NCBI GenBank assembly: GCA_040219275.1
Contig: JAVJSU010000032.1
Coordinates: 1 to 64,000 of the forward strand
Source: JAVJSU01 sp040219275
Lineage (GTDB): Bacteria; Chloroflexota; Anaerolineae; Aggregatilineales; Phototrophicaceae
Length of the DNA stretch: 64,000 nucleotides
Reading direction: 5' to 3'
Shown here in pieces: positions 28,049-37,073 of the stretch. The translations under genes were made by a program, and so were the position numbers. Each line of letters starts with the position of its first letter. Position 1 is the first letter of the stretch. The notes beneath the pieces are model-generated. The model worked only from the letters and a program-made list of their open reading frames with translations, ran no database searches and was not told the origin of the DNA.

Positions 28049-30001
28049 GTGAACAATCGACCTCCTGAGCCTCCAAATAAAAAACCGTCTAATGGCGGCA
28101 ACGATGATGGCAACGCCCCGAAGCCCAACCCGAACTCACAACGGATGTGGCTTATCATCGGCGGTATTGCCTTGCTTGTACTTGTATTTGTATTTACGAA
28201 CGGCGGGAGCTTCTCGTCCGGCAGTGATTTTGCCTTCAACAATCTCCTCGACGAAGTAGAACGCGGCAATGTCCTTTCGATCACCCAGCGTGGTCAGGAA
28301 GATGTCTTCGTCCAATTGCGTGGTGGTGGTAATGCGTCTACCAACATCCCCGCCGGGACGAACGTGTATGAATTGCTTCAAAGCGCGGGTGCAACGCAGG
28401 AAAATCTTGATCGTGTGTCGATCAATTTTGAGAAAGCGGATAACACCAGCAGTATTTTGTTCCAATTGGCGATCACCATTTTGCCGATGATCCTTATTGT
28501 CTGGTTATTGTGGCGCATGATGCGCTCGGTACGGGGCAGTCAGGATCAAGCGATGAGCTTCGGGCGCAGTCGTGCACGGGTGACCCGTGATATGGAACGC
28601 CCGCAGGTCACGTTTAGCGATGTTGCTGGCGCGGAAGAAGCCAAAGAAGAACTTAAAGAAATTGTTGAATTCCTGAAAGAACCGGAAAAATTCATCCGCC
28701 TCGGCGCACGCGTGCCGAAAGGTGTGTTGATGGTCGGTCCTCCGGGTACGGGTAAGACGCTGATGGCTCGTGCCGTCGCCGGTGAAGCCGGTGTGCCCTT
28801 CTTCAGTATTTCCGGCTCAGAATTTGTGGAAATGTTTGTCGGTGTGGGTGCATCCCGTGTGCGTGATCTGTTTGATCGGGCAAAGGCGGAAGCACCAGCC
28901 ATTATCTTCGTCGATGAAATTGATGCAGTCGGGCGGCATCGTGGCGCAGGCTTAGGCGGCGGTCATGATGAGCGTGAACAAACCTTGAATCAAATTCTGG
29001 TGGAGATGGACGGGTTTGAAACCGGTACCAATGTGATTATCGTCGCCGCGACCAACCGCCCCGATATTCTTGATCCGGCTCTGCTCCGTCCGGGACGTTT
29101 TGACCGCAAGGTGATTATGGACAATCCTGATGTTTCAGGTCGTCTGGACATCCTCAAGGTTCATGCTAAGGGCAAACCGCTTGCGCCAAGTGTCGATTTA
29201 GAATCCATCGCCAAGATCACGGCGGGCTTCTCCGGTGCTGATCTGGAAAACTTGATTAACGAAGCGGCGATTTTAGCGGCACGTCGTAACCTGAAAACCA
29301 TCGGCATGAGCGAGCTACAAGAAAGTATGGAGCGCGTGGTGATGGGACCGGAACGCAAAACCCGCGTCATCTCGCCCAAAGAGAAACGCTCTATCGCCTA
29401 TCACGAAGCCGGTCACGCCATTTTGCATCATGTTTTGGAACACGCCAATCCGGTGCATAAGGTGACGATTATCCCGCGTGGGCGTGCAGGTGGCTTTGTG
29501 ATGTCCCTGCCGGACGAAGATCATATGCTGGTCTCCCGTGAGCAATTTCAAGATCAAATCGTCGCGGCGATGGGTGGACGAGCCGCAGAAGATATTGTCT
29601 TTAATCAACTGACCACCGGCGCGAGTAACGATTTGCAACAGGCGACCCGTATGGCACGGGCGATGGTCACGCAATTCGGCATGAGCGACAAGCTCGGTCC
29701 GCGTTCTTATGGTGCGGCGAGTGGTGGCTCGGTCTTTTTGGGGCGCGAAATCGGCGAACAGCGCGATTATAGCGAACACTATGCCGAAGAGATCGACAAC
29801 GAGGTAACGGGTATCCTGCAAACCGCCTATAATCGGGCGCGGGGCATCCTGACAGAAAACCGCGAGAAGCTCGATACACTTGCAAATATCCTGATCGAAC
29901 GCGAGACACTAGACCGTCAGCACTTCGAGGAAGTCATGGAAAACAGCATGGGTGCAACGCCTGCACCGTCTATGTTTGAAGACTACGACGGCGACGAGTA
30001 G
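28049..30001 (+). CDS. ftsH: ATP-dependent zinc metalloprotease FtsH
   Basis: A 650-residue membrane-anchored AAA protease that extracts and degrades membrane and soluble proteins. A Pro/Asn-rich N-terminal tail is followed by two membrane helices (about 32-50 and 135-155) around a periplasmic domain of about 80 residues. The AAA domain has GPPGTGKT near residue 230 and the RPGRFDR second region of homology, and the protease domain has the zinc site HEAGH near 452. The start is GTG at 28049 with CGGAGA about eight bases upstream. The GTG start may reduce translation. A terminator follows directly. Length is normal. Confidence 0.97.
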   Translation: MNNRPPEPPNKKPSNGGNDDGNAPKPNPNSQRMWLIIGGIALLVLVFVFTNGGSFSSGSDFAFNNLLDEVERGNVLSITQRGQEDVFVQLRGGGNASTNIPAGTNVYELLQSAGATQENLDRVSINFEKADNTSSILFQLAITILPMILIVWLLWRMMRSVRGSQDQAMSFGRSRARVTRDMERPQVTFSDVAGAEEAKEELKEIVEFLKEPEKFIRLGARVPKGVLMVGPPGTGKTLMARAVAGEAGVPFFSISGSEFVEMFVGVGASRVRDLFDRAKAEAPAIIFVDEIDAVGRHRGAGLGGGHDEREQTLNQILVEMDGFETGTNVIIVAATNRPDILDPALLRPGRFDRKVIMDNPDVSGRLDILKVHAKGKPLAPSVDLESIAKITAGFSGADLENLINEAAILAARRNLKTIGMSELQESMERVVMGPERKTRVISPKEKRSIAYHEAGHAILHHVLEHANPVHKVTIIPRGRAGGFVMSLPDEDHMLVSREQFQDQIVAAMGGRAAEDIVFNQLTTGASNDLQQATRMARAMVTQFGMSDKLGPRSYGAASGGSVFLGREIGEQRDYSEHYAEEIDNEVTGILQTAYNRARGILTENREKLDTLANILIERETLDRQHFEEVMENSMGATPAPSMFEDYDGDE

Positions 30002-30030
30002 AGCTAGATAGCTGATTAGAAAATATCACA

Positions 30031-30065
30031 AACGGTCATCTCTAACGCAGAGATGACCGTTTTTT
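30031..30065 (+). terminator. rho-independent terminator of ftsH
   Basis: Perfect 13-bp stem AACGGTCATCTCT/AGAGATGACCGTT with a 5-base loop, followed by TTTTT; it begins 30 bases after the stop. Confidence 0.93.
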
Positions 30066-30170
30066 GTTATCGAACCTTAGAACCCACTAAACAACCCGCC
30101 AAAATCTGTAGAGTGTCGGCTACAATGAGTGTGTAGTACGACTTATGTTCGTTATAGATTGGGTTTCTTT

Positions 30171-30731
30171 ATGCTGGTTATTGATTCTGAGCTTGAACTG
30201 GTGCTGATTCAAGCGCATCATGCGGAACCCCTCTTTAAAATCGTCGAGCGGGATCGCGCTTATTTACGACGCTGGCAAAATTGGCCCGATTACATCCAAA
30301 CTGTGGACGATATGATGATGATTGTGGATCGCTCCGATCAGAAAATTTCTACGGGCAACGGCTTTGATCTGGTGATTTGCTATCGCGGGCAGGTCGTCGG
30401 CAAAATTGGGCTGGTGTATGTGGCAGTCGCCCATCTACGTACTGAAATCGGCTATTGGCTGGGGCAGGATTTTCAGGGTCACGGCATCATGACCCGTGCT
30501 TGCGTGGCGGTGACGGCGTACGCGTTTCATCACATGCTGATGGAAACGGTCAACATCCGCTGTGCACTCGGCAACACGCGCAGTCGTGCCATTCCAGAAC
30601 GCCTCGGCTTCGTGGATACAGGCTTGTTGCCCAACAAAACATGGTTGCACGGGCGCAGGATCGAAGAAACCCTCTACATGATGACCCCTGATCGCTGGTC
30701 ACGCTTACACAATCCACAGCACAAGATATAG
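30171..30731 (+). CDS. GNAT family N-acetyltransferase (RimJ/RimL-like)
   Basis: A 186-residue acetyltransferase. It has the N-terminal LELVLIQAHHAEPLFKIVERDRAYLRRW typical of ribosomal-protein-serine-acetyltransferase-like members, then a core with IGYWLGQDFQGHGIMTRA for the acetyl-CoA loop and NTRSRAIPERLGF at the last strand. The acceptor is unknown; the pattern resembles RimL. The ATG at 30171 is used. Upstream codons from 30129 add non-conserved residues. It runs into the convergent kinase gene after 20 bases. Confidence 0.88.
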   Translation: MLVIDSELELVLIQAHHAEPLFKIVERDRAYLRRWQNWPDYIQTVDDMMMIVDRSDQKISTGNGFDLVICYRGQVVGKIGLVYVAVAHLRTEIGYWLGQDFQGHGIMTRACVAVTAYAFHHMLMETVNIRCALGNTRSRAIPERLGFVDTGLLPNKTWLHGRRIEETLYMMTPDRWSRLHNPQHKI

Positions 30732-30751
30732 GCGCTAACAAATCTATCCAC

Positions 30752-32875
30752 CTACGATGCCACCAGCACATTAATGCACCGGAGCACCTGCGCGGGATTT
30801 AAGCCTTCTGACTGATAGATGCTCAAATCGGTGCCGAATTGTGTTTCGCTTTCGACATAGCGCGTGGCGGTCAGCAGGATGATCGACATCGACGCTAAGG
30901 TTGGATCAGCCCGCACCTTTTCGATGACCTCAAACCCGCTCATGTCGGGCATCGCCAGATCAAGCAGAAGTAAATCCGGCTGTTGATTATAAATCACATC
31001 CATCGCTTGCTGACCGTCATAGGCACGGAAGATACGCAATTCTGGCGGAGAGTCCGGCTGTTCACGCATCTGGAGCGTTTCAATCGTCCGTTGCACCAGC
31101 TGAACAAAACCGAGGTCATCGTCTACAATCAGCACACTTTTCACGGACGACAATTGGCGAATTTGATCGGCGAGTTGCTGGCTCGTAATCGGTTTGGAGA
31201 GGCACGCCGTCACGCCGAGGCTTTCCGTCAGCCATGCCATGCTCGGCAAGGAGCAATTGACCACTGTAATGCCATCCGGGTTAAACGCTAAATCAAGCGA
31301 AGCCGATGGCGAATTGCCGGGCTTTTGATTGTAGATGATGGCGTGGGGTAAATAATGATGAATGGCGTGGTCAAGTGTGCTTTTATCCGTGACGGCTTCC
31401 ACCTGATAATGTTTGAGATGGCGCGCCACCATCGTCACCACTGCCGGATCAGCATCAACCACCAGCACCACTGGCTGATCGTTTTGGTCGGCGCTCTCAA
31501 GATAGGGGATCGCCAAGCGGCTACGGTGCGCGGGGATCGTAAATGTAAAGGTCGAGCCTTTGCCTTCGTAACTCTCGACGGTGAGTCGTCCGCCGTGTGC
31601 TTCCACAAAGCGTTTGGTGATCGCCAGCCCCAGTCCCGCGCCCCCATGACTGCGACTGAGGGAAAAATCTACCTGAAAGAATTCGTCAAAAATGAGCGGT
31701 AATTTATCTTCAGGAATGCCGATTCCTGTGTCTGCCAGCGTGACGACCACCTCGCCATTGCGATAACATGCGCTGAGTGTCACCGTGCCGTGTTGGGTGA
31801 AGCGTTGCGCGTTATTGCACAGGTTCAGCAACACCTGACGCATCCGTGTGCTATCAATCTCGACCATCGGCAACCCCGCCTCAATATTGGTGATGAGGCG
31901 CACATCCGTATCCACAAAAAGATTTTCTAGCAAAGCAACCGTTTGTAGCAAAAAGTGATTCATGTCCGTGTTTTCCAGATTGGTCGCAAATTCGGACATC
32001 TCGACATGCGACAAATCGAGCACATCGTCGATCATCTCCAGCAGGTGACGGCTGTTGCTATAAATCTGATGAATATCGCGGAGCATCTTCGGCGGGAACT
32101 CCACATCGCCATAGACTTCCGGCGTAAAATACAGGATTTCCGTAAAGCCCAGAATCAAATTCAACGGCGTGCGTAGCTCATGGCTGATGTTGGCGGCGAA
32201 GCGTTCTTTCATCCGGCGGGCTTCTGTCGCTTGCTGACGGGCATATACGAGTTGTTGTTGCATCCGGCGCTGATTCTCATAACTGATTTCCAACGACTTG
32301 ACGGCTTGCACCAATTCCGCCCGCCGATTGCGCGTTTCGTGCAACAGATGATCGGCGCGATCGTGCATGGAGCTATACCACGTCAGGGCAACATAGAACT
32401 TGTTGATGGCGGTCATCGTGATAGCAGTCGAGAATCCGTACAATGCTAGCAATGGCGCGAGCGGAAAATCATGCTGTCCGCTGGATTCCAGCAAAAAGAG
32501 AAACAGGAAGATCGCGCTGGCAGAGGCGAGGCTACTGCGTGTGACCAGCAAGCCACTCATCAACACCAGCGGCAAGCCCAAAAATTCCAGCCAGCCGGAG
32601 TCTATGCGGGCGAGGGCGAGGAACAAAAATAGATGCAAGCAGATCACATAGCTATACCGCGACAGGTTGCCATTGAGCTTCAACAGGCGCAGATGCAACA
32701 CGCTAATCAGCATCAGACCGATGGATAACCCGACGGCGATATTGGAAATCGGGCGGGTGAGCAAGCCGATATTCATGAGGCAATAACCGGCAATAAATAC
32801 GATAATCGTAATCTGCCGGAGCATATTCTCACGTAGGTCAAGCAAAATATCCCTAAAAAAATGATCCGGCAACAT
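30752..32875 (-). CDS. membrane hybrid histidine kinase with two receiver domains, one degenerate
   Basis: A 707-residue sensor kinase. The N-terminal region has five to six membrane helices (about 20-165) and then a coiled segment. HisKA is at about 225-300 (SHELRTPLNLILGF). HATPase_c spans about 330-450 (NLCNNAQRFT, DTGIGIPEDKL, GAGLGLAITKRF). REC1 (about 460-575) opens with VVLVVDADPA but has IIYNQ where the phospho-acceptor Asp should be, so it is degenerate. REC2 (about 577-707) has VLIVDDD and LLLLDLAMPD and looks functional. Its gene starts 3 bases after the stop of the response-regulator gene, so they form an operon. Confidence 0.9.
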   Translation of the reverse strand: MLPDHFFRDILLDLRENMLRQITIIVFIAGYCLMNIGLLTRPISNIAVGLSIGLMLISVLHLRLLKLNGNLSRYSYVICLHLFLFLALARIDSGWLEFLGLPLVLMSGLLVTRSSLASASAIFLFLFLLESSGQHDFPLAPLLALYGFSTAITMTAINKFYVALTWYSSMHDRADHLLHETRNRRAELVQAVKSLEISYENQRRMQQQLVYARQQATEARRMKERFAANISHELRTPLNLILGFTEILYFTPEVYGDVEFPPKMLRDIHQIYSNSRHLLEMIDDVLDLSHVEMSEFATNLENTDMNHFLLQTVALLENLFVDTDVRLITNIEAGLPMVEIDSTRMRQVLLNLCNNAQRFTQHGTVTLSACYRNGEVVVTLADTGIGIPEDKLPLIFDEFFQVDFSLSRSHGGAGLGLAITKRFVEAHGGRLTVESYEGKGSTFTFTIPAHRSRLAIPYLESADQNDQPVVLVVDADPAVVTMVARHLKHYQVEAVTDKSTLDHAIHHYLPHAIIYNQKPGNSPSASLDLAFNPDGITVVNCSLPSMAWLTESLGVTACLSKPITSQQLADQIRQLSSVKSVLIVDDDLGFVQLVQRTIETLQMREQPDSPPELRIFRAYDGQQAMDVIYNQQPDLLLLDLAMPDMSGFEVIEKVRADPTLASMSIILLTATRYVESETQFGTDLSIYQSEGLNPAQVLRCINVLVAS

Positions 32876-32878
32876 ACA

Positions 32879-34072
32879 TTAAACCCCGACTTTTTTGAGC
32901 GATTCCAGAATACGATCTTTACTGACTGGCTTGGAGATAAATTCGGATGCACCCAGTGAATAGGCGAGTTCGGGGTCGTTAATCACCGAGCAAATAATCA
33001 CTGGCGTATCACGCGTTTCAGGGCGGGTGCGTAAATGTTGGAGCAATTCCCAGCCATCCATACCGGGCATCATTAAATCCATGATGATGATGTCCGGCAG
33101 ATGTGACACCGCCAGCGCCAAACCATCAGTGCCACTCTGTGCGGAAATAACCTGATACATCTGCCCGCTAAAGTAGCGTTCCAGCAATTCGACCAGCCCC
33201 TCGTTATCGTCGATAATCAGCACCACACGGCTATCGCTCATCCGCAGGGTCAGTTGATAACTGCTGGAGGTTGTTCGCGTCAGGCTATAGCGCCACCCTA
33301 AGCCCTGCAAAAATTGGGTGATGACCGGATTAATAATTTTGGGCGGTTCCGCGCTGGAATGATGAAACTGAAGCTGTAATTCGGCGATGTCGTCTGCGTC
33401 GCGCAGTTCGACGACCACCTCGGAGGCGCGTACCTGTTGCACCGTCCGGCTAATCAGGTTCACAAACACCTGCTGGGCGACCATCGCATTCGTCAGCACC
33501 TTGACCGCATCATCCGGCGCGACAAAACGAATATGGACGTTATTGCCCTCCGCAAGTTTGCCTACTGCCCTCAGCGCGACTGCCAGCAAATCATTGAGCG
33601 CAACGGTGGTCATCGTCCCCTCAAGGCGTTCGACTTCTGTGGCTAACGACGACGCGTTCACCACATCACCCTGTACGACTGGCTTATCTTGCGGTGCGTT
33701 GGGTGTCGGTGGATATTTATAGCGCAGAATCTCACTCACGCCTTCATGCCCGCGTCGCAAATCCCGATAGGCTTGCCGGAGCGAGATGCCCAGTTCATAA
33801 GCGGTTTCTTGCAGAGTCATGCCTCCTATATAATGCAGGTGCATCAGATGATATAATCGCGCCGCGCCGGAACGTACCGCGACGTTCTTACCGGGATTCA
33901 AGGTTTCAATTGCCGCCTTAAGCTCACTTCGCAAGCGTTGACCGGGCAATTCTCCGGCGATGGCGGGTAAACTTTCCGCGAGGGGGTGGCGCTGTAAATA
34001 GGGGAGATCGTATAAATTTTCTAAAGCCTGTTTGACCTGATCTAAAAATTGTTCATCAATCGTTTCTGACAT
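32879..34072 (-). CDS. response regulator with N-terminal HTH and C-terminal receiver domain
   Basis: A 397-residue protein. Residues about 60-120 contain a sigma-70 region-4-like helix-turn-helix (MTLQETAYELGISLRQAYRDL). Residues about 155-280 look like a degenerate GHKL/HATPase fold (VFVNLISRTVQQ in N-box position, but no clear G-boxes). The C-terminal 120 residues are a receiver domain with the phospho-acceptor in IIIMDLMMPGMDG and the Lys in FISKPVS. The receiver is last, an unusual order. CGGAGC lies about eight bases before ATG 34072. It is upstream of, and almost overlaps, the hybrid kinase gene. Confidence 0.85.
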   Translation of the reverse strand: MSETIDEQFLDQVKQALENLYDLPYLQRHPLAESLPAIAGELPGQRLRSELKAAIETLNPGKNVAVRSGAARLYHLMHLHYIGGMTLQETAYELGISLRQAYRDLRRGHEGVSEILRYKYPPTPNAPQDKPVVQGDVVNASSLATEVERLEGTMTTVALNDLLAVALRAVGKLAEGNNVHIRFVAPDDAVKVLTNAMVAQQVFVNLISRTVQQVRASEVVVELRDADDIAELQLQFHHSSAEPPKIINPVITQFLQGLGWRYSLTRTTSSSYQLTLRMSDSRVVLIIDDNEGLVELLERYFSGQMYQVISAQSGTDGLALAVSHLPDIIIMDLMMPGMDGWELLQHLRTRPETRDTPVIICSVINDPELAYSLGASEFISKPVSKDRILESLKKVGV

Positions 34073-34227
34073 ACGAAAGCTCCGCAAATAATTTATTTCT
34101 TGATGTTACGCCGGGTGCATAATATCAATCATCTTAATTGTACCAGCCATAAGTCTGTCAGTCCCATGTCATGCTTTTGTCACAAAAGCGCCCTCTATTT
34201 TTTGTGGAAATGTTATGCTTATTTTGA

Positions 34228-34253
34228 GTACAAGAGTACGCGTACAAGAGTAC
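34228..34253. promoter_or_regulatory. tandem 12-base repeat upstream of the sugar-binding protein gene
   Basis: Two perfect copies of GTACAAGAGTAC separated by GC give a 14-base period. The centre GTACGCGTAC is a palindrome, and a further GTACTC lies near 34270 on the other side. It sits about 60-90 bases before the start, a position suited to an operator. No regulator is encoded nearby. Confidence 0.5.
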
Positions 34254-34314
34254 GTTTTTAAAATTTCCCGTACTCATGATGTAACTAGACATTTATTTAT
34301 TTAGGAGACGAATT

Positions 34315-35598
34315 ATGAAGAAACGTTTTTCACTGCTCTGCGTGGTGGCGATGATGGCGGCGCTTTTCAGCGTTGCCGTCAGCGCACAGGATGACTCGCT
34401 CTCCGGTGAGTTAGAAATCTTCTCATGGTGGGCAGGTGACGAAGGTCCCGCGCTCGAAGCATTAATCGCCCTTTATAACACTCAGAACCCCGGTGTTGAA
34501 ATTATCAACGCAACTGTTACGGGTGGCTCCGGTGTGAATGCCCGCGCCGTCCTCAAGACGCGTATGCTCGGTGGCGATCCGCCAGATTCGTTTCAGGTAC
34601 ACGCCGGTGAAGAATTGACCGGCACATGGGTTGTCGCAGATCGCATGGTTGATCTGACCTCCCTGTACGAAGAAAATGGTTGGTTCGAAGCCTTCCCGCA
34701 AGATTTGATCGACTTACTGACCTATGATGGCGGTATCTACAGCGTGCCGGTGAACATTCACCGTTCAAACGTGTTGTGGTATGTGCCTGCCAACCTCGAA
34801 GAATGGGGCATATCCGTCCCGACCACATGGGATGAATTCCTGACCACCTGTGCAACCTTGCAGGATGCTGGCGTAACCCCGCTGGTCGTCGGTGAAGCAT
34901 GGACAGTCAATCATCTGTGGGAAAGTGTTGCCCTCGGCGTGCTCGGCGCGGATGGTTGGAACGGCATCTGGACGGGCGACATCGCCCCGAACGGTCCGGA
35001 AATGATCGAAGTCTTCGAAACATTCAACGACGTGCTCGGATGCACCAACGTGAATGATGATGCCGCTGGTTTAAGCTGGGGTCAGGCGACAGATCAAATG
35101 CTCGCCGGAACAGCCGCATTCAACGTGATGGGTGACTGGGCGGCGGGTTACATGACCACCACACTTGGTCTGGAACCCGGTACAGATTACGCATGGTCAG
35201 CCAGCCCCGGCGCAGATGGCGTATTCATGTGGCTTTCTGACAGCTTCGGTTTACCTGAAGGTATCGAAAACGTAGACAATACGATTGCATGGCTGGAATT
35301 GCTCGGCTCTGTTGAGGGACAAAATGCCTTCAACCCGCTCAAAGGCTCTATTCCAGCACGCATTGACGCAGTTGCCGCCGCACCGGATGAGTACAACGCG
35401 TACCTGCAATCCGCCGCTGAAGATTGGGCAAGCAACACACTCGTCGGTAGTCTGGCACACGGTGTCGCCGCTAACGAACGCTTTATGGGTGAATTCGGTC
35501 AGGTGATCGAAATCCTGCGCGCAAGCGGTAGCCCGGAAGCCGCCGCCAACGCCATGACAGCCATCTGCTTTCAGGCGGGTGCATGTGGCACCATGTAA
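34315..35598 (+). CDS. sugar ABC transporter substrate-binding protein
   Basis: A 427-residue extracytoplasmic solute-binding protein of the type I (MalE/UgpB-like) family. A 25-residue signal peptide ends VSAQ and no lipobox Cys is seen. The mature protein opens with LEIFSWWAGDEGPALEALIALYN, and later has VNIHRSNVLWYVPANLEEWGI and a C-terminal AWLELLGSVEGQNAFNPLKGSIPAR, usual for glucose or maltose-type binders. It is followed by two permease genes. A good GGAGA box precedes the ATG. The ligand is not determinable but likely a hexose or oligosaccharide. Confidence 0.93.
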   Translation: MKKRFSLLCVVAMMAALFSVAVSAQDDSLSGELEIFSWWAGDEGPALEALIALYNTQNPGVEIINATVTGGSGVNARAVLKTRMLGGDPPDSFQVHAGEELTGTWVVADRMVDLTSLYEENGWFEAFPQDLIDLLTYDGGIYSVPVNIHRSNVLWYVPANLEEWGISVPTTWDEFLTTCATLQDAGVTPLVVGEAWTVNHLWESVALGVLGADGWNGIWTGDIAPNGPEMIEVFETFNDVLGCTNVNDDAAGLSWGQATDQMLAGTAAFNVMGDWAAGYMTTTLGLEPGTDYAWSASPGADGVFMWLSDSFGLPEGIENVDNTIAWLELLGSVEGQNAFNPLKGSIPARIDAVAAAPDEYNAYLQSAAEDWASNTLVGSLAHGVAANERFMGEFGQVIEILRASGSPEAAANAMTAICFQAGACGTM

Positions 35599-35646
35599 TC
35601 TACGCCACCTTTACGGGTAGCTTAGTTTGAACTGATACATCTCAAG

Positions 35647-35677
35647 AGACCCGGTCTTGTACTGGGTCTTCTTTTTA
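35647..35677 (+). terminator. intercistronic terminator-like hairpin
   Basis: Stem AGACCC/GGGTCT with an 11-base loop, followed by TCTTCTTTTT. It lies between the binding-protein gene and the permeases and would let the binding protein be made in excess. Confidence 0.7.
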
Positions 35678-35902
35678 CAGGCACGCGATTAAACTAAAAT
35701 TGCATACAGATACCTGTGAAATACAGACTTTCTAATTAAAATGCCCGATAAGACCAAATCATATGAGCTTCGGAAAATACTTAAAAAAGCGTAACGCACA
35801 TCTGCGGAGATACCTCATCTGCCCGCCATGCTCCGTACTTGTGAGATCAAACGCGCCTACCGAAGCGCCCAAAATTATTTATTGATATGAAAAGGACATG
35901 CT
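35678..35902. other. gap between the binding-protein and permease genes
   Basis: After the terminator-like hairpin comes AT-rich sequence with only a 17-codon frame (MPDKTKSYELRKILKKA) at about 35741 that has no ribosome site. No promoter was identified with confidence. Confidence 0.45.
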
Positions 35903-37057
35903 ATGAGAAGTCCAAGAGATCGCCTGACTGCGTTCATCATGTTGTTGCCGTCACTCATCTTGCTAGCGATCTTTGTGTATGGATTTATCTTCCAGACGAT
36001 CCGCACATCGATGACGGACTGGGGAGAAAATCTGGGGAATGCGGCATTAGCACTGAACGGGGAACGGAATTACGTCGGTCTGGACAATTACCATGATCTG
36101 ATGACCGACCCGCTGGAATTTGAATTTCGGACAGCCATGGTAAATACCTTCTTCTTTACCATTTTGTTTGTCGCAGGTTGTGTGTTTATCGGCATGATCC
36201 TTGCATTGTTATTGGACATGCGGGTGATGGGAGAAGGCTTCTTCAGGACAATATTCTTGCTCCCGATGTCGCTCTCGCTGGTCGTCACCGGCACCATCTG
36301 GCGCTGGCTGTATCAACCGGAAGGGCTGAATATTCTGCCTCAACGTGTTCTCGGCTTGGAACCCTACAAATTCAACTGGATGAACAGCCGTAAGCTCCTC
36401 TTGCCATTTGATTGGGGCGATATTCCCATGTACGTCACGTATGTCGGCATTTTCGTACTGGCGATCCTCGCCTTTAATTATGTCATCAAGAAACGGTGGG
36501 GCGCGCTTGGCTGGGCGGTTTCGATTGCGGGCGTGTTGCTGATTTTGTATGTTGCGGGTATCTGGGAAAACACGATCTGGCCCAACGTCGGCATTGAATC
36601 ACCGGATGGCACGTTGATCCCTATTCCAGAGACCAAAGGCTTTCAAGTCGCGCTGACGGGAATCATTATTGCGGCGATCTGGCAAATGGCGGGCTATGTG
36701 ATGGCGATGTTCCTCGCCGGCATTCGCGGTATTCCAGAAGAATTGCGCGAGGCGGCGCGGGTGGATGGCTGTAGTGAGATCGGTGTCTATTGGCGCATCG
36801 TCCTGCCACAACTTAAGCCGGTTGCCTTAAGTGCCATCATCGTGCTCGGTCACATTTCGCTAAAAATCTTCGATCTGGTGTTTGCGATGGCAGGGCGTGA
36901 AAATTTCCAGACCATCGTGCCGGGCATTCAAGTCTATAGCGCCTTCACCAACAATCGTTTTGCGAATGCTTCCGCCATTGCCGTCATCATGCTAGGGCTA
37001 GTCTCGCTGGTCATCGTCCCGTACTTATGGTCGCAACTGCGCGGCGCAAGCGAATAG
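35903..37057 (+). CDS. sugar ABC transporter permease (MalF-type)
   Basis: A 384-residue inner-membrane protein with about seven membrane helices. The EAA motif that contacts the ATPase is present (EAARVDGCSEIGVYWRIVLP). The central part holds an extra helix pair and loop (ILAFNYVIKKRWGALGWA) that makes it longer than the usual 300. AAAGGA precedes the start. It forms a two-permease operon with the next gene, with 16 bases between. An ATPase gene is missing nearby, which is usual for this sugar-transporter class, where a shared MsmK-like ATPase can serve. Confidence 0.92.
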   Translation: MRSPRDRLTAFIMLLPSLILLAIFVYGFIFQTIRTSMTDWGENLGNAALALNGERNYVGLDNYHDLMTDPLEFEFRTAMVNTFFFTILFVAGCVFIGMILALLLDMRVMGEGFFRTIFLLPMSLSLVVTGTIWRWLYQPEGLNILPQRVLGLEPYKFNWMNSRKLLLPFDWGDIPMYVTYVGIFVLAILAFNYVIKKRWGALGWAVSIAGVLLILYVAGIWENTIWPNVGIESPDGTLIPIPETKGFQVALTGIIIAAIWQMAGYVMAMFLAGIRGIPEELREAARVDGCSEIGVYWRIVLPQLKPVALSAIIVLGHISLKIFDLVFAMAGRENFQTIVPGIQVYSAFTNNRFANASAIAVIMLGLVSLVIVPYLWSQLRGASE

Positions 37058-37073
37058 AACTTCAGGAGTTATC

